Shown here one piece after another: positions 5,502-10,591 of a stretch of DNA of 10,591 nucleotides. Below the pieces are notes generated by a model. It searched no databases. It had not been told where the DNA came from and saw nothing but the letters and a program-made list of their open reading frames with translations. The translations under genes and the position numbers were made by a program. The first letter of the stretch is position 1. The number at the start of each line of letters is the position of its first letter. The DNA is from Planctomycetaceae bacterium (lineage in GTDB: Bacteria; Planctomycetota; Planctomycetia; Planctomycetales; Planctomycetaceae), in contig DOCI01000238.1 of the NCBI GenBank assembly GCA_003503535.1, forward strand, positions 8,443 through 19,033. The letters are read 5' to 3'.

Positions 5502-5993
5502 ATGATTGAAAGACCATCATTAATGGATCAATTATCGTTTGGCAGAAACCTCTCTGAAAAGATGCTGTCCAAGATTATCTCAATGGGAGAACCTAAAACC
5601 GTCGCCGGAAATTACTGTCTGTTCCGGGAGGGAGAGTATCACAACTCCGTCTATCTGATTGTCAAAGGGAATGTCTTATTGGACACGTTTGTGCAAGGGC
5701 GAAAATTTATCGAATTGTTAACCTTGAGTGATGGAGAATTTCTGGGATGTTCCCCAATCATTTCAACTCGACCGATGTCACTTCGGGCAACGACGCTGAC
5801 AGAGACTCAGCTACTTGTTTTTCAGGCAGATGAGTTAAAGGACTATTGCGAAATTGACCATGATTTCGGATACCAGTTTATGAAAGAGATCGCCTGCATA
5901 TTTGCTCGTCGATTAATGGCCACTCGATTACAGTTGCTTGATCTGTTTCTCCCTCCAGACATCGATTCTGCTGTGAAACCTAAAGTCAACTGA
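5502..5993 (+). CDS. Stand-alone cyclic-nucleotide-binding-like (Crp/Fnr sensor-type) protein
   Basis: The 163-residue product matches the beta-barrel sensor domain of the Crp/Fnr family. FREGEYHNSVYLIVKGNVLL (41-60) is the typical barrel segment with its G-x-V turn, and GEFLGCSPIISTRPMSLRA (78-96) aligns with the phosphate-binding cassette, R90 at the usual arginine position. A long helix follows (about 121-149). There is no C-terminal winged-helix DNA-binding domain, so it is not a standard transcription factor. It may sense a ligand or redox state and act by protein contact. Its position 49 nt before the hydrogenase beta gene suggests a regulator or accessory of the hydrogenase. I recall such proteins beside group 3b hydrogenases. 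Ligand unknown. AGGA four bases upstream supports the ATG. Confidence 0.85.
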   Translation: MIERPSLMDQLSFGRNLSEKMLSKIISMGEPKTVAGNYCLFREGEYHNSVYLIVKGNVLLDTFVQGRKFIELLTLSDGEFLGCSPIISTRPMSLRATTLTETQLLVFQADELKDYCEIDHDFGYQFMKEIACIFARRLMATRLQLLDLFLPPDIDSAVKPKVN

Positions 5994-6042
5994 AGCAGAG
6001 TGCAATTCTCTTATCACTTAGTTTTATCTCAGACTGAATTTC

Positions 6043-7143
6043 ATGAACGACTTTCAATATTTTCGCATGGATCAGTTCCCCGACTTTTTAAGGCAATTGA
6101 TGCATTCGGGCTATCGAGTGATTGCTCCGACCATTGATCAGGAAGCCATCGTCTATGCTGAAATTCAATCGATTGATGACATGCCACGCGGTTATACTGA
6201 CGAACAGAAACCGGGATATTATCGACTTCAACATACAGGGAATCAGCGATTCTTCGACTATGCCGTTGGCCCACACTCCTGGAAGAGATATCTGTTTCCT
6301 CCATTGCAGTTGATCTCAACATCGATCAAGTCTCAGGACGGATGGACTTTCGAAGAGCATGTCGACGAAGGCGAATCCTATGCGTTTCTGGGAGTTCGAG
6401 CCTGCGAACTGGCAGCGATGCGTATTCAGGATCGAGTGTTTCTGGAGGGGGCATACGTTGACAAAAACTATCAGAATCGACGAAAAGCTTCATTCATCGT
6501 AGCCGTTAACTGTGCTGTACCTTCTGCGAATTGCTTTTGTACCTCGATGAATACAGGACCTAAGTGCAAGTCGGGATTTGATATTGCGTTGACGGAACTG
6601 TCCGATGGATTCCTGATGGAGATTGGTAGTTCACTTGGAAATGAAATGGTGACGCCGTTGGGATTTCCGACTGCGACTGAGGAACAACTTTCTGAGTCAG
6701 AGTCGGTCTCTGATCACGCTACAGAACAAATAAAAAAAACAATGGACACAACCGATTTGCGAAATCGGTTAATAGGTCAACTGGAGCATTCCCACTGGCA
6801 GGATGTTGCGAATCGTTGTCTCTCCTGCACAAATTGCACGATGGTTTGCCCGACCTGTTTTTGCAGTCATGTTGAAGAAGTTCCTGATTTGAATCAGGAA
6901 CGAGTTGATCGTCGTAAATCCTGGGACTCCTGTTTCAATCCCGGTTTCAGCAAGTTGCATGGAACACCTGTCAGAAACGATACACGTAGTCGTTATCGAC
7001 AATGGCTCACCCACAAACTGGCGACCTGGCATGATCAATTTGGTGAATCTGGTTGCGTGGGATGTGGTCGATGTATTACCTGGTGTCCAGTCGGTATCGA
7101 TTTAACGGTGGAAGTCGCAGCCCTTTGCGAGGAGGAACCATGA
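6043..7143 (+). CDS. hydB: Group 3b [NiFe] hydrogenase (sulfhydrogenase) beta subunit, 4Fe-4S dicluster protein
   Basis: This 366-residue iron-sulfur subunit passes electrons between the NAD(P)/FAD-binding gamma subunit and the hydrogenase pair. Two 4Fe-4S motifs are clear: C259-x2-C262-x2-C265-x3-C269 (with C272/C274 nearby) and C338-x2-C341-x2-C344-x3-C348. The central part, with [14 protein letters not shown] and the cysteine-rich stretch C157, C164, C166, C175, resembles SH-beta/AsrA-type proteins. A low-complexity acidic linker (about 213-235) separates this part from the cluster domain. It should be cytoplasmic. The start lacks a clear SD; M9 (6067) is an alternative. The stop overlaps the gamma start (ATGA, 7140-7143). 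The gene symbol follows usual sulfhydrogenase naming. Confidence 0.93.
   Translation: MNDFQYFRMDQFPDFLRQLMHSGYRVIAPTIDQEAIVYAEIQSIDDMPRGYTDEQKPGYYRLQHTGNQRFFDYAVGPHSWKRYLFPPLQLISTSIKSQDGWTFEEHVDEGESYAFLGVRACELAAMRIQDRVFLEGAYVDKNYQNRRKASFIVAVNCAVPSANCFCTSMNTGPKCKSGFDIALTELSDGFLMEIGSSLGNEMVTPLGFPTATEEQLSESESVSDHATEQIKKTMDTTDLRNRLIGQLEHSHWQDVANRCLSCTNCTMVCPTCFCSHVEEVPDLNQERVDRRKSWDSCFNPGFSKLHGTPVRNDTRSRYRQWLTHKLATWHDQFGESGCVGCGRCITWCPVGIDLTVEVAALCEEEP
7129..7135 (+). promoter_or_regulatory. Shine-Dalgarno site fixing the hydrogenase gamma start at 7140
   Basis: GAGGAGG sits four bases before the ATG at 7140, which overlaps the beta stop as ATGA. An in-frame ATG at 7053 would add 29 residues overlapping the beta cluster-binding region and has no comparable site. 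The 7140 start is therefore preferred. Confidence 0.85.
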
Positions 7144-8000
7144 ATCAGGGGACATCGGTTCCGACTTCCAACTCTGCCTGGAAACTTCATGAAATTCGTT
7201 TGATTTCAAGGAAAATGGAAATACCAATCGTCGAGACTTTTGAATTTGAATTCGTCGATTCCGCGGTTGGGCAGCAATACGTGGCAAGAGCCGGGCAATT
7301 CAATATGCTTTATATTCCTGGATATGGAGAAGCGGCAATTTCCACAAGTGGAGTGTCGCAAAACACCGGAAACATCGAGCATACGATTCGTCAGGCTGGT
7401 AATGTCACCAACGCAATATTCAGATTGGAGCTGGGGCAAACCCTCGGGTGTCGAGGGCCGTATGGAAACGGTTGGCCGTTACGGGATTTGGAGGGGAAGC
7501 ACCTCATTCTGATTGGTGGAGGCATTGGAATGGCACCACTGCGTTCTGTTATTGAATCATTGAAACAATCGGGGTGTAGTTTTTTGAAAGTGACCATACT
7601 CATTGGTGGACGCAGTCCGGAAGCTCTCCTGTATTCTGCAGAATATGATCAGTGGCGATCTTCAGGCTTTGAGGTTCTGACCACCGTCGATCACTCGACA
7701 ACCGGTTGGCAGGGAAATATTGGAGTTGTGCCGAGTTTACTGGACCACATCGAGCTCTCGGATCCCAACGCCGCGATCGTGATGTGCTGTGGCCCCGAAG
7801 TGATGATGAATTATTGTGCTCTTGCGGCTATCGAACGAGGAATTCCCGAAGATCAGATTTTCTTCAGTCTTGAGCGTCATATGAATTGTGCGATCGGACA
7901 TTGTGGGCGATGCCAATTAGGGTCTTACTTTCTTTGCACGAATGGACCGGTTTTCCGGTATAATCAAGTCAAAGAATTAATGAAGATTCCAGAACTCTGA
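7140..8000 (+). CDS. hydG: Group 3b [NiFe] hydrogenase (sulfhydrogenase) gamma subunit, FAD/NAD(P)-binding
   Basis: The 286-residue product (start at 7140) is a ferredoxin-reductase-like flavoprotein. The FAD domain (about 15-115) includes [19 protein letters not shown] and [11 protein letters not shown]. The NAD(P) domain (about 120-245) has the glycine-rich [17 protein letters not shown] and the CGPEVMMN segment near the end of the fold. A C-terminal [2Fe-2S]-type set, C250, C255, C258 and C266 ([11 protein letters not shown]...FLC), resembles the cluster of PyrK-like proteins. It exchanges electrons with NADP(H) or NAD(H); the sequence alone does not decide which. Electrons then pass to the beta subunit. 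Translation is coupled to the beta gene by the ATGA overlap. The delta gene starts 14 nt downstream after its own strong SD. Confidence 0.95.
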   Translation: MNQGTSVPTSNSAWKLHEIRLISRKMEIPIVETFEFEFVDSAVGQQYVARAGQFNMLYIPGYGEAAISTSGVSQNTGNIEHTIRQAGNVTNAIFRLELGQTLGCRGPYGNGWPLRDLEGKHLILIGGGIGMAPLRSVIESLKQSGCSFLKVTILIGGRSPEALLYSAEYDQWRSSGFEVLTTVDHSTTGWQGNIGVVPSLLDHIELSDPNAAIVMCCGPEVMMNYCALAAIERGIPEDQIFFSLERHMNCAIGHCGRCQLGSYFLCTNGPVFRYNQVKELMKIPEL

Positions 8001-8014
8001 ATCGAGGAGAATCG

Positions 8015-8818
8015 ATGCCGGAAAAATTAAGGCTGGGAATCTTCAAATTCGCCTCATGCGATGGATGTCAGCTTTCACTACTTAATGCGGAAGAGGAATT
8101 GCTGGAACTGGCTGAGTTGGTCGAGTTCGCGCACTTTCCAGAAGCAAGCAGCCGTATCGAATCTGGACCTTATGATCTGGTTTTGATTGAGGGATCGATT
8201 TCGACTCCTGAAGACCTGGATCGTATCCAACAGATTCGCAGGCAAACAGATACGCTGGTCACGATTGGAGCCTGTGCAACAGCAGGAGGGATTCAGGCGT
8301 TACGCAATGGAGCCAATCATGACGAGTTTATGAAACTGGTCTACCCGCACCCCGAGTATGTGCAATCACTGGCAACGTCAACTCCAATTTCCAACCACGT
8401 TTCCGTTGATTTTGAATTGAGAGGTTGTCCCGTCGATACCGGGCAACTTTTGCAAATCATTTCCGATAAACTTCACCATCGCAAATTCAGCGTGCCAGAT
8501 CACTCCGTCTGTCGGGACTGCAAACTGCAAAATATCGTATGCGTGAGTGTCGCTCGGGGAATCCCCTGCCTGGGGCCGCTCACTCAAGCTGGATGTGGAG
8601 CCATTTGCCCTCGATTTCATCGGGGCTGTTATGGCTGCTTCGGGCCTTGTCATCAAACGAATACAGATGGCTTAACAGATTGGCTGATTAAAGACGGGCA
8701 CTCATCATCTCAGTTGATTCCACTCTTTCTGAACGTGAACGCAGAAGCTCCAGAATTTGCACGGACAGCTGCCCAACTTATAAGGCAAGACTCGGCCGAA
8801 GGAGAGTCTGATGAGTGA
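8015..8818 (+). CDS. hydD: Group 3b [NiFe] hydrogenase small subunit (sulfhydrogenase delta)
   Basis: This 267-residue small subunit carries the electron-transfer clusters next to the NiFe site. The proximal 4Fe-4S ligands are visible as C15/C18 (SCDGCQ), C87 (GACAT) and C138 (RGCPVD). A cysteine-dense C-terminal half provides ligands for two further clusters: C166, C169, C176, C185, C194, C198, C205, C208 and C212. No Tat signal is present, which fits a cytoplasmic group 3 enzyme rather than a membrane uptake hydrogenase. The start is supported by GAGGAG at 8004-8009. The 3' end overlaps the alpha gene by 8 nt. The F420-reducing small subunit is a relative, but the neighbouring FAD/NAD(P) and beta subunits argue for the group 3b type. 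Confidence 0.95.
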   Translation: MPEKLRLGIFKFASCDGCQLSLLNAEEELLELAELVEFAHFPEASSRIESGPYDLVLIEGSISTPEDLDRIQQIRRQTDTLVTIGACATAGGIQALRNGANHDEFMKLVYPHPEYVQSLATSTPISNHVSVDFELRGCPVDTGQLLQIISDKLHHRKFSVPDHSVCRDCKLQNIVCVSVARGIPCLGPLTQAGCGAICPRFHRGCYGCFGPCHQTNTDGLTDWLIKDGHSSSQLIPLFLNVNAEAPEFARTAAQLIRQDSAEGESDE

Positions 8819-10109
8819 GTCTCGCACAATTCGTGTTGGCGCCCTGACTCGTGTTGAGGGAGAAGGTGCACTGCATGTCAGCATGAACAACAATGTCATC
8901 GATCGTGTTGAGTTGAATATCTATGAATCTCCGCGGTTTTTCGAAGCCTTTTTGCGGGGCCGCCCTCTGGAAGATGTCCCTGACTTAACTGCCAGAATTT
9001 GTGGAATCTGCCCTGTGGCCTATCAAATGAGTTCCGCATGTGCGATTGAGGCAGCTCTCGAAATTGAGATCCCAACCGAAATTCATCAACTCCGGAAGTT
9101 GCTCTACTGTGGAGAATGGATTGAAAGCCATTGCCTGCATATGCATTTGCTGCAGGCGCCTGATTTCTTTGGCTACTCCAGTGGACTGGAATTGGGAAAA
9201 CACTTTCCTGATGAAGTTAAACGGGGGCTCAGACTCAAGAAAATTGGCAATCAGATTCTCGAAGTCCTGGGGGGACGTTCGGTTCATCCTGTCAATGTCT
9301 GCATTGGAGGGTTTTATCGCACGCCTGCTCTCGACGAGTTGGAGAGTTTGATTCCTGAGCTGGAATGGGGACTTCAGGCAGCGATTGAGACGACTCATTG
9401 GATTTCCGGCTTCAACTTTCCGGACTTTGTATGCGATTACGATTTGATCTCGATTAGCAACTCCAGTGACTATCCCTGGTTTGGAGTTACCATGGCCTCA
9501 AGCAAAGGAGAGTCGTTCGATGTGCAAGCGTACGAGCAGGTGATCTGTGAATATCAGGTTCCACATTCAACGGCCTTGCAGGCTCATAAAATAGAAAGTC
9601 AAACCAGTTGTCTGTTCGGACCACTGGCTCGCATCAACCATAGCCGAGATAATTTCCATCCTCATGCCCGCAAACTTGCAGATCATGTGAATATCCAATG
9701 GCCCTGTAATAATCCGTTTCAATCGATACAGGCACGTAGTTTGGAAGTCGTGCATGCATTCGAAGAAGCACTGGAGATCTGCAGGAACTATCAACGACCA
9801 TCCGAATCGCGAATACCCTATCAACCACGAGCCGGAGTTGGCATGGCCGCGACAGAAGCTCCGCGTGGCACGCTGTATCACCGTTATGAAATTGATGATG
9901 CCGGTCTGATTCAACATGCGACGATTATTCCTCCGACATCACAAAATCAGAAACAGATTGAAAACGACCTAAGGGATTATCTTCCCCCCTTACTATCGAT
10001 GGAAGATGACCAGGTGGCTCAGGCATGTGAGCGATTGATTCGATCCTACGATCCCTGCATCAGTTGTGCGACTCATTTCCTTAAACTCTCGATTGAACGT
10101 GTGCAGTAA
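8811..10109 (+). CDS. hydA: Group 3b [NiFe] hydrogenase large (catalytic) subunit, sulfhydrogenase alpha
   Basis: The 432-residue catalytic subunit holds the NiFe(CN)2CO centre. The N-terminal motif RICGIC (R62, C64, C67) and the C-terminal motif DPCISCATH (C416, C419, H422) supply the four metal-binding cysteines. RVEGEG near residue 14 is the usual start-of-domain motif. After H422 there is a ten-residue tail, the expected peptide removed by the maturation protease once nickel is loaded. It catalyses H2 oxidation or proton reduction, coupled to NAD(P) through the other subunits, and related archaeal enzymes also reduce sulfur. AAGGAG at 8799-8804 precedes the ATG, which lies inside the delta gene. 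Length and motifs are intact, so activity is plausible. Confidence 0.96.
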   Translation: MSESRTIRVGALTRVEGEGALHVSMNNNVIDRVELNIYESPRFFEAFLRGRPLEDVPDLTARICGICPVAYQMSSACAIEAALEIEIPTEIHQLRKLLYCGEWIESHCLHMHLLQAPDFFGYSSGLELGKHFPDEVKRGLRLKKIGNQILEVLGGRSVHPVNVCIGGFYRTPALDELESLIPELEWGLQAAIETTHWISGFNFPDFVCDYDLISISNSSDYPWFGVTMASSKGESFDVQAYEQVICEYQVPHSTALQAHKIESQTSCLFGPLARINHSRDNFHPHARKLADHVNIQWPCNNPFQSIQARSLEVVHAFEEALEICRNYQRPSESRIPYQPRAGVGMAATEAPRGTLYHRYEIDDAGLIQHATIIPPTSQNQKQIENDLRDYLPPLLSMEDDQVAQACERLIRSYDPCISCATHFLKLSIERVQ

Positions 10110-10153
10110 TGAAAAGTCGCGAAAAATAAACAGAGTGATTTGAGAAAAATGTA

Positions 10154-10591
10154 ATGAGTGAAATTCGGAAACAATCTCGACAACCGAACATGCTGATCGC
10201 TGGACTTGGAAGTTCACACGGGGACGATCAGTTCGGCTGGGAAGTCATCGAGCGATTGCAGGAGTGCGATGTGGGCCTGAAGAAAATCACACATTCACAG
10301 GCTTTGCTCAATCATCTTGATACGATTACACACCTGATCATTTGCGATGCCAATTCTGAAACCTCTCATGAGCCTGGCGAAATTGACTGCTACACCTGGC
10401 CTCATTTACCGGAACTGCAACGTATTCCTGCCAGTTCCCATGCTTCCAGTCTGACCGAGACACTGGAACTGGCTACGGAAACATTTCCGGATTTGATGAA
10501 GATTCATATCTGGACGGTGACAGGCAAGAACTGGGAACCGCTCAGTTCCATGAGCCCCCAGGTCTTATCAGCAGCCAAGGATGTTGCCGAG
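10154..10591 (+). CDS. Hydrogenase maturation protease (HycI/HyaD/HybD family), 3' truncated by window
   Basis: The frame is open from the ATG at 10154 to the window end, giving 146 residues with no stop, so the gene runs past the edge. The start AGLGSSHGDDQFGWEVIERL matches the first motif of the family (usually GxGN...GDDGxG). The three nickel-sensing residues appear as D25, D65 (LIICDANSE) and H96 (SSHASSLTETLELA). It should cleave the C-terminal tail of the large subunit encoded 44 nt upstream after nickel insertion, in the cytoplasm. The usual Asn after GLG is Ser here. SD is weak; M13 (10190) is an alternative start. Family length is about 150-170 residues, so little is probably missing. 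Confidence 0.9.
   Translation, partial: MSEIRKQSRQPNMLIAGLGSSHGDDQFGWEVIERLQECDVGLKKITHSQALLNHLDTITHLIICDANSETSHEPGEIDCYTWPHLPELQRIPASSHASSLTETLELATETFPDLMKIHIWTVTGKNWEPLSSMSPQVLSAAKDVAE

Noticed and set aside
7053..7139. Longer N terminus for the hydrogenase gamma subunit starting at the ATG at 7053
   Set aside because: It would overlap the second 4Fe-4S motif of the beta subunit gene in another frame and has no SD. The ATGA-coupled start at 7140 has a strong SD and gives a normal family length.
8985..9398. 137-codon open frame on the minus strand inside the hydrogenase alpha gene
   Set aside because: It lies wholly antisense to a conserved catalytic subunit, has no recognisable domain, and its translation looks like a shadow of the real frame.
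1..10591. CRISPR array, tRNA/rRNA genes, insertion sequence or attachment sites
   Set aside because: No regularly spaced repeats, cloverleaf-like segments, transposase-like proteins or terminal inverted repeats were seen. Nearly all of the window is accounted for by the listed genes.

Overview
The window looks like a bacterial chromosome segment of moderate G+C with good Shine-Dalgarno (SD) sites. The small class II-like cytochromes with a C-terminal CxxCH, the BON-like protein with an SYYQKQ motif and the tandem UspA proteins all resemble planctomycete proteins (Gimesia/Rubinisphaera/Thalassoglobus type). That assignment rests on family resemblance, not on a search. All recognised genes are on the + strand except one membrane methyltransferase gene.

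Layout. Positions 2-124 encode the last residues of a NarX-type sensor histidine kinase, whose stop overlaps the start of a NarL/FixJ response regulator (124-777). After a 250-nt gap with several small inverted repeats come a short BON-like protein (1028-1312) and an overlapping hemerythrin-like protein (1305-1763). Two paralogous exported c-type cytochromes (1926-2408 and 3039-3503) flank an antisense isoprenylcysteine-methyltransferase-like gene (2526-2969). Two tandem-domain universal stress proteins follow (3559-4431, 4481-5314). After a 187-nt non-coding stretch comes a stand-alone cyclic-nucleotide-binding-like protein (5502-5993), then a complete group 3b-type [NiFe] hydrogenase (sulfhydrogenase) set in the order beta, gamma, delta, alpha (6043-10109). 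A hydrogenase maturation protease (10154 onward) is cut by the window edge.

How it fits together. The four hydrogenase subunits are tightly coupled by overlaps or short gaps and should form a cytoplasmic, NAD(P)-linked bidirectional hydrogenase. The protease next door is expected to trim the alpha-subunit tail after nickel insertion. The upstream genes suit a low-oxygen or redox-stress programme: two-component control, a di-iron O2-binding-type protein, periplasmic haem proteins, ATP-binding Usp proteins and a ligand-sensing cNMP-type domain. The set recalls the mycobacterial DosR regulon, where a NarL-family regulator controls Usp proteins and a group 3b hydrogenase. Here that parallel is an inference from gene content. 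No shared operator motif could be established by eye.
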